Notes: a model not told the origin generated them from the sequence alone. Positions 1-5,560 are shown, counted from the stretch's first letter. The stretch is DNA of 21,063 bases from DASUNQ01 sp036277075 (GCA_036277075.1 DASUNQ010000250.1:1-21063); one strand, 5' to 3'. Numbers and translations: made by a program.

Positions 1-1
1 C

Positions 2-145
2 AAGAAGCCCTCCTTCAACGAGGGCTACTACGGCTACTCGACCTTCTCCGAGCTCCTCGAGGACGCCGAGCGGAAGAACATCATCAAGCTCAAGAAGGAC
101 CAGCGGTCGGGGACCTACGTCGTCACCGGGTTCGCGAAGCGGTAG
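2..145 (+). CDS. C-terminal fragment of an OST-HTH/LOTUS-domain protein (probably a NYN-domain RNase)
   Basis: Only the last 47 codons are inside the window; the frame is open from the left edge to the TAG at 143-145. The residues include the pattern PSFNEGYYGYSTFSELLEDA followed by a lysine-rich strand and a final TYVVTG strand. This matches the winged-helix OST-HTH/LOTUS fold: a conserved P-x-F, a YG-F/Y-x-x-F-x-x-L-L helix, then a beta hairpin ending in Y-x-V. In bacteria that module usually sits at the C-terminus of NYN (PIN-like) endoribonuclease proteins of about 250 residues. The nuclease half would lie outside the window, so the NYN assignment is an inference from family architecture. 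Confidence 0.7.
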   Translation, partial: KKPSFNEGYYGYSTFSELLEDAERKNIIKLKKDQRSGTYVVTGFAKR

Positions 146-191
146 CGTACCAACTTCGCCACCTCGACGGATTGGCGCAGCCGGCAGCATC

Positions 192-220
192 TTGACGCTC
201 CGCACGCCACGCATCATGAT
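192..220 (+). promoter_or_regulatory. Sigma-70-type promoter for the toxin-antitoxin pair
   Basis: A -35 box TTGACG (192-197) is followed by a 17-base spacer and a -10 box CATGAT (215-220, four of six consensus bases). Transcription would start about seven bases on, at or next to the antitoxin ATG at 227, so the mRNA may be leaderless. No Shine-Dalgarno sequence lies upstream of that ATG, which agrees with this. Confidence 0.6.
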
Positions 221-226
221 GCCTGC

Positions 227-505
227 ATGCGCACCACGCTGACTCTCGAGGACGACATCGCCAAGGAGCTGCAGGAGACCGTGCGCCGCAGCGGCGCTAG
301 CTTCAAGGACGTCGTCAACGAGACCCTGCGCCGCGGCCTGCGGCGCGGCGAGAAGCCGCGGGCGCGGCTGCCGCGGTTCGAGGTGAAGGCCAAGGCCTGC
401 GGCTTCCGCAGCGGCATCGACGTTCGCCACCTGAACCGGCTCAGCGACGAGCTCGAGATGGAGGACTTCGAGCGCAAGCGCGGCGCGGAAACGCGGAAGC
501 GATGA
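227..505 (+). CDS. VapB-like ribbon-helix-helix antitoxin
   Basis: This 92-residue protein starts with the beta strand MRTTLTLEDDIAKELQ and continues with a helix and the turn SFKDVVNETLRRGL, the classic ribbon-helix-helix DNA-binding region. The C-terminal half contains FEVKAKACGFRSGID and LNRLSDELEMEDF, the toxin-binding tail seen in the VapB-like group that pairs with PIN toxins. It would neutralise the toxin encoded next door and repress its own promoter. Its TGA overlaps the toxin ATG by four bases (ATGA at 502-505), so translation is probably coupled. The ATG at 227 starts exactly at the beginning of the conserved strand, so the start is well supported. Confidence 0.85.
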   Translation: MRTTLTLEDDIAKELQETVRRSGASFKDVVNETLRRGLRRGEKPRARLPRFEVKAKACGFRSGIDVRHLNRLSDELEMEDFERKRGAETRKR

Positions 506-930
506 TCCTCCCGGACATCAACCTCCTCGTCTACGCCTACAACTCGGACGCTCCCGATCACCAACGCGCGAAGTCGTGGTGGGAGGCGACCCTCTCGGAA
601 AGCCGCCCTGTCGGCTTACCCTGGGGCGTGATGCTGGGCTTTCTACGGTTGATGACCAGCCGCAGCGTGCTGATCGCGCCGCTCGCGCCGCGCGAGGCGC
701 TCCGCCACATCGGCTCGTGGCTGGAGCGGGCGCAGGTCCAGATCCTCCAACCTGGACCCCGGCACCTGGAGCTGCTCGACGGACTCATGGAGGACTCGGG
801 AGCCTCCGGAAGCCTCACGACGGACGTTCATCTCGCGGCCCTGGCGATCGAGCACCAGGCCGAGCTCCACTCGAACGACGGCGACTTCTCGCGCTTCCCG
901 GGGCTTCGCTGGTCGAATCCGTTGAAGTGA
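502..930 (+). CDS. VapC-like PIN-domain ribonuclease toxin
   Basis: The 142-residue protein has the PIN-domain layout: D5 in LPDINLLVYAYN, then GLPWGVMLGFLRLMTS, then D108 in LTTDVHLAALAIEH and the N-D-x-D-F group at 125-129 (D126, D128), ending in FPGLRWSNPL. These acidic residues would bind Mg2+ or Mn2+ in the nuclease site. The second conserved acidic residue of many PIN proteins is replaced here by the LPWGV stretch, as I recall for this VapC subgroup. Length is normal and the gene looks intact. It overlaps the antitoxin gene by four bases. The expected activity is endonucleolytic cleavage of RNA, but the target cannot be read from sequence. Confidence 0.85.
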   Translation: MILPDINLLVYAYNSDAPDHQRAKSWWEATLSESRPVGLPWGVMLGFLRLMTSRSVLIAPLAPREALRHIGSWLERAQVQILQPGPRHLELLDGLMEDSGASGSLTTDVHLAALAIEHQAELHSNDGDFSRFPGLRWSNPLK

Positions 931-944
931 CCGCCGCTGGCGCA

Positions 945-966
945 GGGATGCAGCGCTGGGCATCCC
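945..966 (+). terminator. Stem-loop after the toxin gene, possible weak terminator
   Basis: GGGATGC (945-951) and GCATCCC (960-966) form a perfect 7-bp stem with an 8-base loop, 14 bases after the toxin stop codon. There is no T-run afterwards, so it is at best an atypical terminator or mRNA 3' end structure. Confidence 0.3.
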
Positions 967-1003
967 GCATGCAACGGCTCACGACGGGGGAGGGAAGGAC
1001 GCC

Positions 1004-1381
1004 ATGAAGCTCTCGATTTCCATGTTCCTGCTCGTGTCGGCCCTGCTCGCGGGATGCGCGTCGGCCGGTCCGCCCGCCACCTCGGAAGAGCTGGCGGAGG
1101 CCGACGCGGCGCTGCGGAACGCCGAAGCGGCCGGCGCGGCGGAGGAGGCCCCCGAGCTCCTCGAAGAGGCGCGAGTCGCCCTGGCCGCCGCGCGCCGGGC
1201 CTCCGGCGAGGAGGCCCGCCAGCGGCTGCTCGAGGCGCGAGACTATGCGGCCGCCGCCGCGGCGCAAGCCAAGGCGGAGCGCCTCAAGCGGGACGCCGCC
1301 CGTCTGCGCCGGGAAGCGGACGATCTCGAACGCAGAGCCGAGGAGATCCGGGATCAGGCGGGCAGACCGCCTAGTCGCTGA
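1004..1381 (+). CDS. Small alpha-helical lipoprotein (DUF4398-like)
   Basis: The 125-residue product begins MKLSISMFLLVSALLAGC, a lipoprotein signal peptide with lipobox LAGC and lipidation cysteine C18. The mature part is almost all Ala, Glu and Arg in heptad-like spacing and should form a helical or coiled-coil rod, similar to DUF4398 proteins. The start is supported by the purine-rich AGGGAAGGA at 991-999 just upstream of the ATG. The next gene starts ten bases after this one ends and encodes a longer lipoprotein with a similar first segment, so the two are probably co-transcribed and may act together at the outer membrane. No catalytic motif is visible; a structural role is inferred. Confidence 0.8.
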   Translation: MKLSISMFLLVSALLAGCASAGPPATSEELAEADAALRNAEAAGAAEEAPELLEEARVALAAARRASGEEARQRLLEARDYAAAAAAQAKAERLKRDAARLRREADDLERRAEEIRDQAGRPPSR

Positions 1382-1390
1382 GGTGACGAG

Positions 1391-2491
1391 ATGAACACCG
1401 CCAGGTATTTCTTCCGCGGCAGGATCCACGTCGGGACCCACGTCGTCGTCGCGCTGGCGCTCGCCGCCTTCGCCTGCTCGGCCGGACCGCCGCCGGCGCA
1501 GATCGCGAGAGCCCGAGCCGCCCTGCAGGAGGCGCAGAGGGCGCGGGCCGAAGAGCTCGCGACGCGAGAGTACGACGCGGCGGCGCGGCACCTGAGCGTG
1601 GCCGAGAGCACCTGGGAGGAGCGGCGGGACGCGGCGACAGCGGCGCATTGGGCGCGGCGAGCGGAGGCCGCGGCGCGCGAGGCGCAGTATCAGGCCGAAG
1701 CCAAGGCCGCCGAGGAGGAGATCCGCCGCGAAACGGAGCGGCTCCAGCGCGCCGAGCTCGCCGTGCGCGATGCCGAGATCGCGCGCCTGCAGGACACCGC
1801 ACGCACCGAGGCCGAACGGCGGGCCGACGAGGCGGAGGCGCAGGCGAGGGCGGAGCGGGAGCGGCGCGAGGCCGCCGCCGACCAGGCGCTCCTCGAAGCC
1901 GAGGCGCGGCGGGCCGCCGAGGAGCGGGCCAGCGAGGCCGAGCAGCTGCGCCGGGAAACCGAGGCCCGTGCCGCCGAGGAGCGGCTGCGCCTCGAGGAGC
2001 AGCGCCGGGCCGAGGAGGGGCGCGCCGCGGAGATCGCCCGCCTGCGCGAGGAGCAGGAGCGGACCCGCGAGGAGCTCCGGGAAACCCTCTCCCGCCTCGC
2101 GGAGGTGCGCGAGGAGGCGCGCGGTCTGGTGCTGACTCTGCCGGGCAGCGTCTACTTCGAGGTCAACAAGTCGGTCGTTCAGCCCGCCATGCGCTCGCGG
2201 CTGCTCGAGATCGCCCGCGCCCTGTCCGCGGCCGGGGATGACTCCTCGATCCTGATCGAGGGCCACACCGATTCCGACGGCTCGAGCGAGTACAACCTCG
2301 AGCTCTCCCGCCTGCGGGCCGAGGCGGTGCGCTCGGTGCTCGTCGCCGGCGGCGTGCCGTCCGACCGCGTCGAGACCCAGGGCTACGGCGAGACCCGGCC
2401 GATCGCGCCGAACAGCTCCGCCGCGGGCAAGGCGCAGAACCGCCGCGTCGAGATCGTCCTGCAGGGCTCGGCGGCGGCGCCCGGCCAGTGA
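1391..2491 (+). CDS. OmpA/MotB-domain peptidoglycan-binding lipoprotein with long coiled coil
   Basis: This 366-residue protein has three parts. Residues 1-30 are an export signal ending in LALAAFAC, a near-lipobox with the F at -2 being unusual. Residues about 35-100 resemble DUF4398, and about 100-240 are an extremely charged Glu/Arg/Ala coiled coil. From about 246 to the end is an OmpA_C domain: VYFEVNKSVV, then GHTDSDGSSEYNLELSRLRA, GVPSDRV, GYGETRPIA and the terminal NRRVEIVL. OmpA_C binds diaminopimelate in peptidoglycan, so the protein probably tethers the outer membrane to the cell wall through a rod-like spacer. It lies ten bases downstream of the small lipoprotein gene and forms a pair with it. 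Confidence 0.9.
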   Translation: MNTARYFFRGRIHVGTHVVVALALAAFACSAGPPPAQIARARAALQEAQRARAEELATREYDAAARHLSVAESTWEERRDAATAAHWARRAEAAAREAQYQAEAKAAEEEIRRETERLQRAELAVRDAEIARLQDTARTEAERRADEAEAQARAERERREAAADQALLEAEARRAAEERASEAEQLRRETEARAAEERLRLEEQRRAEEGRAAEIARLREEQERTREELRETLSRLAEVREEARGLVLTLPGSVYFEVNKSVVQPAMRSRLLEIARALSAAGDDSSILIEGHTDSDGSSEYNLELSRLRAEAVRSVLVAGGVPSDRVETQGYGETRPIAPNSSAAGKAQNRRVEIVLQGSAAAPGQ

Positions 2492-2691
2492 GATCGCTCG
2501 AGCCGTCCTGAACGGCGCCCCGCGCGCGGGAACGGCGGTACGAGGGCGGCGCTCAAGCGACCGGATGCTCCCGGCAAACGTCCGCACCGCTACGGCAAGC
2601 GGGAAGAGAGGCGGAGCAAGCGGGAAGATGCTTCCGGCAAGCGGGAACAAGCTCCGGGCAAACGGGAAGCAGCCGCCGGCAAGCGCCCCAG

Positions 2692-2757
2692 GGCTCGGGG
2701 CAAGCGTCCTCTCGAAAAGTACGTCCGTCCCGCGGCTCCGTACGCTTGCCCCGAGCC
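2692..2757. repeat. Perfect 16-bp inverted repeat at the orientation switch of the array
   Basis: GGCTCGGGGCAAGCGT at 2692-2707 and ACGCTTGCCCCGAGCC at 2742-2757 are perfect reverse complements separated by 34 bases. The arms include the cores of the units starting at 2700 and 2742, and they bracket the place where the core changes from CAAGCG to CGCTTG. The spacer contains CGAAAAGT, the tail found in alternate units of the right half. Confidence 0.9.
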
Positions 2758-2783
2758 AAAGGACTGACGTACCGGCGCCTGGG

Positions 2784-2951
2784 ACGATTGTACCGACGAA
2801 AAGTACGCTTGTACCGAGCGTCGGGACGCTCGTACCGACGAAAAGTACGCTTGTACCGAGCGTCGGGACGCTTGTACCGACGAAAAGTACGCTTGTACCG
2901 AGCGTCGGGACACTCGTACCGACGAAAAGTACGCTTGTACCGAGCGTCGGT
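2784..2951. repeat. Four 42-bp higher-order repeats (alternating A/B units)
   Basis: Eight 21-bp units alternate between tail A (GACGAAAAGT) and tail B (GAGCGTCGGG) after the shared core ACGCTTGTACC, giving four AB modules of 42 bp. At the B-to-A junctions lies a dyad, best seen at 2815-2832: CGAGCGTC, two G bases, GACGCTCG. At the second junction the change in the right arm would keep a G-U pair in RNA; at the third junction there is one mismatch. Units at 2952 and 2973 are decayed versions. Confidence 0.85.
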
Positions 2952-3069
2952 ACGCTTGTACTTCCCGAGAGTACGCTTGTCCCTCATAAAAGTACCGGGT
3001 ACCTAGCGGAAGTGCGTTAGTCCTCGCTGGGCCGTCACGTTCCGCCGCCAGCCGCCTAGTAGAGGGTGG

Positions 3070-3086
3070 CGGCCCCTCGCGGGCCG
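3070..3086 (+). promoter_or_regulatory. Hairpin in the leader of the Cys-peptide gene
   Basis: CGGCCC (3070-3075) and GGGCCG (3081-3086) can pair across a five-base loop. The stem ends two bases before the strong ribosome binding site AAAGGAGA (3088-3095), which is six bases from the ATG at 3102. It could affect translation of the peptide, but the stem is short for so GC-rich a genome. Confidence 0.3.
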
Positions 3087-3101
3087 GAAAGGAGAGACGG
3101 G

Positions 3102-3215
3102 ATGTCCAGGAAGCTCCTGATTCCCCTCGGCCTGGCGGTCGGGCTCCTCACCTCGGCGGCGGCTTGGGCGGCGGAGGCCGCCTGCTGCTGCACGGGGTGT
3201 TGCCCCTGCTGCTGA
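3102..3215 (+). CDS. 37-residue exported peptide with C-terminal cysteine cluster
   Basis: The frame opens with ATG at 3102 behind the best ribosome binding site in this region (AAAGGAGA, six-base spacing) and ends with TGA at 3213-3215. The product starts MSRKLLIPLGLAVGLLTSAA, a basic and then hydrophobic Sec signal, with AWAAEAA as a likely cleavage region, and ends CCCTGCCPCC. Seven of the last ten residues are cysteine, so the mature peptide would be only about 10-13 residues long. Such clusters bind soft metals (Cu, Zn, Cd, Hg) or form disulfides; this is inference, and I recognise no named family. The gene leads directly into, and slightly overlaps, a sigma-factor gene followed by a membrane protein, a context similar to metal- or thiol-responsive sigma/anti-sigma loci. 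Confidence 0.65.
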   Translation: MSRKLLIPLGLAVGLLTSAAAWAAEAACCCTGCCPCC

Positions 3216-3793
3216 GCTCCGGCGCGCCGACGGCGGAGAACCCGCCCGCCGGCGCGCGCTCTCCTCTCGAACCGGCGGAGCGCCGGCGGCTCCAGGAGTG
3301 GCTGGTGCGCCTGGCCGACGGCGACCGGACGGCCTTCGAGCCCCTCTTCGCCGCGCTCTGGCCGCTCCTCTCCCGCTTCACCGCCCGTCTCCTCCCCTCC
3401 CCCGCCGACGCCGAGGACGCCGCGCAGCAGGCGCTGCTCAAGCTCTTCGCCCGCGCCAGCGCCTTCGACCGGGAGCGCGACGCGCTGGCCTGGGCGATGG
3501 GCATCGCCGCCTGGGAGTGCCGGACGGCGCGCCAGCGGGCCGCCCGGCGGCGGGAGGAGCCGCTCGGCGCCGCCGCCGCCGCCGCCGGCCCCTCCGCCGA
3601 GGAGGCGGTCGTCGAGCGCGACCTCCTCGACGCCGTGCGCGAGCTGCTCGGCACGCTGCGGCCGGAGGAGTCGGAGGCGATCCTCGCCGCGGCACAAGGC
3701 CGGCGCCCGCCGGGCGCCGCCTTCCGCAAGCGCCTCGAGCGCGCCCGCCGGCGACTGCGCGAGGCCTGGAGGATCAAGCATGGAACGGAGTGA
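3197..3793 (+). CDS. ECF-like RNA polymerase sigma factor with shortened region 4
   Basis: The protein has a clear sigma region 2: LVRLADGDRTAFEPLFAALW, then DAEDAAQQALLKLFARASAF and the aromatic WAMGIAAWEC segment. The C-terminal part reads LLGTLRPEESEAILAA and ends with FRKRLERARRRLREAW, the usual last helix of region 4, but the intervening Y-x-E-I-A-x-x-L-G-x-x-x-G-T-V helix-turn-helix is replaced by the short QGRRPPGA. The start is uncertain: no ATG is available, and GTG at 3197 (used here), TTG at 3200 or CTG at 3211 (sharing CTGA with the peptide stop) are possible. All overlap the peptide gene end. The stop overlaps the following membrane-protein start by 14 bases, which fits a sigma/anti-sigma pair. 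Confidence 0.75.
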   Translation: MLPLLLSSGAPTAENPPAGARSPLEPAERRRLQEWLVRLADGDRTAFEPLFAALWPLLSRFTARLLPSPADAEDAAQQALLKLFARASAFDRERDALAWAMGIAAWECRTARQRAARRREEPLGAAAAAAGPSAEEAVVERDLLDAVRELLGTLRPEESEAILAAAQGRRPPGAAFRKRLERARRRLREAWRIKHGTE

Positions 3794-4313
3794 CGCTCCT
3801 CTCGCCGCCCGCGCCCGCCGCGCCTACGAGCTGGGCCGGTTGCACGCGCAGCTGCCGGTGGCCCTCTTCGCGCTGCCGCCGGCGTTGGTGGCCCTGCGCG
3901 TCTGCGGCGGCGGCGGGCTGACGATCGCCCTCGCCGTCCTCCTCGCGGCGGCGCTCGTCGCCGCGCACTGGCGCGGCGAGGAGGCGGCGCGCGGGGCGGG
4001 CGCCGGGCTGCTCGCGGGAGCGGTGGCGTTCGCCGTGCCGGTGATCGCGATGGGCACCGGGCTCTGTCCGCTCGAGGCGACGCCGCGCCTCCTCGCTCTC
4101 TGCAGCGGCGGCGGGCTGCTGAGCGGCGGCGTGCTCGCGGCCTTCGCTCTGCGCGGCGCCGCCCGCCCGCCGCTCTACCTGCTGGCCGGCGGCGTCGTGG
4201 CGGCCCTCACCGGCGGGCTGGGGTGCCTCCTCGCCGGCTTCGCCGGCCTCGCCGGCGTCACCGCGGGGATCGTCCTCGGGATGACGCCCGCGGTGAGCCT
4301 GGCGCGCACGTAG
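3780..4313 (+). CDS. Six-helix membrane protein, probable anti-sigma factor (NrsF/DUF1109-like)
   Basis: The 177-residue product has a short basic N-terminus and about six hydrophobic helices (roughly residues 25-41, 47-63, 73-92, 104-124, 131-148 and 152-170). C42, C96, C108 and C149 lie in or near membrane segments; C96 is in GTGLCPLEATPRLLALC, with C108 twelve residues later. NrsF/DUF1109 proteins have six membrane helices, carry paired cysteines, and inhibit a partner ECF sigma factor until metal or redox stress is sensed. The 14-base overlap with the sigma gene supports this role. Overall similarity to DUF1109 cannot be confirmed by eye, so the function is inferred from topology, cysteines and position. 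Confidence 0.6.
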   Translation: MERSDAPLAARARRAYELGRLHAQLPVALFALPPALVALRVCGGGGLTIALAVLLAAALVAAHWRGEEAARGAGAGLLAGAVAFAVPVIAMGTGLCPLEATPRLLALCSGGGLLSGGVLAAFALRGAARPPLYLLAGGVVAALTGGLGCLLAGFAGLAGVTAGIVLGMTPAVSLART

Positions 4314-4340
4314 ACGCGAGGGCTCGCGGGTCGACCCGGC

Positions 4341-5399
4341 TCAACTCCCGGGCGGCGTCCACTGCCAGACCGTCACCCCCCGTCGGCTCGCGCTGTAGAA
4401 CCGGTCGCCCGTCACGGCCACGTAGCGCGCAGCGGTCTCCGGCGGCCGCAGGGAGTAGCGGTAGGTCCCCTCGGCCGCGTCATAGACGTCGAGCGACCGT
4501 TCGGACCCCGCCGCGCTCAACACGAAGATCGAGCCGCCGACGATCCCGCCGGCGATGGAGGCCAGGGGCGCCTCGGGATCGAGCCGTTGGCGGCCGGCCG
4601 CGTCCACGTGAACGGCGGGCAGGGGCACGAGGTTGACGGTGCGGCGGATGAACCGCAGCGAGCCGTCCGCCTCGAAAGCGGCAAGGAGGCCGGCGTGGCG
4701 AAAGAGGAAGACGAAGGCGCCGGCGCCGGCGTCCACCATCCAGCCGTCGATGGTGAGGGCGCTCTGGACGCTTTCCGGGAAAAGTCTCCCGAAGGAGCTC
4801 AGGAGCCGCCCCTCGCCGTCGTAGTGCAGGAAGAGAGCCGGGGACCTGCGCAGCGGCGTCGCGATGAAGCCCTCGCTCCGGGGGAAGATCCGCACCGCCG
4901 GGACCTCCAGGTCGATCGCCTGCGGAGCGGCGCCGGCGGGCGGGAGGACGTGCACCCGACCGCGATCGGGATCGGCGATCCAGATGCTCCCGTCCCGCGC
5001 GACCGCGAGATCGGTCGGATCTCCGGCGCCGGCGACCGTCCGCCGCGACTCGAGCTCGCCCTGGCGCGAGATCCTGCCCACGGCCGGTCCCCCGGAGTCG
5101 AGGACATACGCCTCTCCCGAGGGCCCGGCCCGGAGCAGGGTCGGGAGTCGGAGGGGTTGTCCCTCCCCTGCGGGAATGGCCGCGATCGGCATGAACGGGA
5201 CCTCCCGCCAAGTCCGCTGCCGGGCGACCTGGGGCTGCGGCTGCGGCGCACCGGGGGCGAGCTCGAGGGGGATCGTCGTCGCTCCGTTCCGCAGGAGCCC
5301 CGCGGCGCTGCCCACGACGACGATCGAGACGAGGAGGAGCCAGAAGGTGCGCTCCCGAGGCGCCCGTGCCCCCCGGGAGCGGCTTCCGGAGGCGCTCAC
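4341..5399 (-). CDS. Membrane-anchored beta-propeller protein (NHL/6-bladed type)
   Basis: The product is about 352 residues if it starts at the GTG at 5399, which shares GTGA with the stop of the upstream peptide gene; a longer frame back to 5462 would overlap that gene fully and is less likely. Residues about 19-36 (FWLLLVSIVVVGSAAGLL) form one membrane anchor after a basic segment, so the bulk faces the periplasm. The rest shows repeated propeller-blade patterns such as DPTDLAVARDGSIWIADPDR, GEAYVLDSGG, GAFVFLF and GGSIFVLSAAG, resembling NHL or 6-bladed propeller proteins. It has no obvious catalytic residues. As the last gene of a trio with a MauE-like protein and a small Cys peptide, it may bind or be modified with that peptide. 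Confidence 0.75.
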   Translation of the reverse strand: MSASGSRSRGARAPRERTFWLLLVSIVVVGSAAGLLRNGATTIPLELAPGAPQPQPQVARQRTWREVPFMPIAAIPAGEGQPLRLPTLLRAGPSGEAYVLDSGGPAVGRISRQGELESRRTVAGAGDPTDLAVARDGSIWIADPDRGRVHVLPPAGAAPQAIDLEVPAVRIFPRSEGFIATPLRRSPALFLHYDGEGRLLSSFGRLFPESVQSALTIDGWMVDAGAGAFVFLFRHAGLLAAFEADGSLRFIRRTVNLVPLPAVHVDAAGRQRLDPEAPLASIAGGIVGGSIFVLSAAGSERSLDVYDAAEGTYRYSLRPPETAARYVAVTGDRFYSASRRGVTVWQWTPPGS

Positions 5400-5560
5400 T
5401 CCGGACGGCGGCAGGGGTATTCGCAGGGGATCGGCCCCTGAGTACCGCAGAAGGTGCTGCACTTCGCCGCCTCCGACTCGGAGGAGGCGAGGCTCAGCGC
5501 GCCGACGAGAACCGCCGCCAGGAGGAGGAGCAGACGGAGAGCCGCGAACGACTGCTTCAT
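5396..5560 (-). CDS. 54-residue exported peptide with twin CX3C motif
   Basis: The frame runs from ATG at 5560 to TGA at 5396-5398. It starts MKQSFAALRLLLLLAAVLVG, a strong Sec signal, with a cleavage region near SSESEAA. The mature part, about 22 residues, contains C34, C38, C46 and C50 in the spacing C-X3-C-X7-C-X3-C, within KCSTFCGTQGPIPCEYPC. Twin CX3C motifs typically form two disulfides in a helical hairpin; here a Pro-rich turn lies between. The start overlaps the MauE-like gene stop (ATGA, 5557-5560) and the stop overlaps the propeller gene start (GTGA), so the three are almost certainly translated together. It resembles in layout the NVEALA peptides found beside propellers in Bacteroidota, but the motif itself is absent. 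Confidence 0.8.
   Translation of the reverse strand: MKQSFAALRLLLLLAAVLVGALSLASSESEAAKCSTFCGTQGPIPCEYPCRRPE

Larger units (their letters stand above)
2553..3014. repeat. 21-bp phased tandem repeat array with mid-array inversion of its core
   Basis: Starting at 2553, consecutive 21-bp units can be laid out with no indel: 2553, 2574, 2595 and so on every 21 bases to 2994, 22 units in all (the last is weak). In the left part (2553-2720) each unit opens with a core related to GCAAGCGGGAA followed by about ten variable bases. In the right part (2784-2993) most units open with ACGCTTGTACC. Core positions 2-7 read CAAGCG on the left and CGCTTG, its reverse complement, on the right. The array fills the gap between the OmpA lipoprotein gene and the peptide-sigma operon and is visibly less GC-rich than the flanking genes. 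No known repeat family is recognised. The rest of the gap (2492-2552, 3015-3101) holds short GC-rich palindromes and the leader of the next gene. Confidence 0.85.

Noticed and set aside
815..2650. Long minus-strand open frame of 611 codons over the lipoprotein genes
   Set aside because: It is a shadow of the GC-rich coiled-coil genes on the + strand, which have signal peptides and an OmpA domain; the minus product is low-complexity and matches nothing.
2553..3014. The repeat array as a CRISPR
   Set aside because: Units are 21 bp with a core of about 11 bases and about 10-base tails, two tails alternate instead of unique spacers, and no cas genes are nearby.
3011..3040. An ECF-type promoter (TGCGTT ... 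CGTC) ahead of the Cys-peptide gene
   Set aside because: The spacing is plausible but both boxes are weak and I know no matching promoter in this genome for comparison, so I do not list it as a feature.
4326..4339. Palindrome CGGGTCGACCCG between the convergent genes as a bidirectional terminator
   Set aside because: The stem is only four base pairs with a four-base loop and there is no T-run on either side.
5400..5462. ATG at 5462 as the start of the beta-propeller gene
   Set aside because: It would lie inside the peptide gene and add a non-signal segment; the GTG at 5399 gives a GTGA coupling and puts the membrane anchor near the N-terminus.
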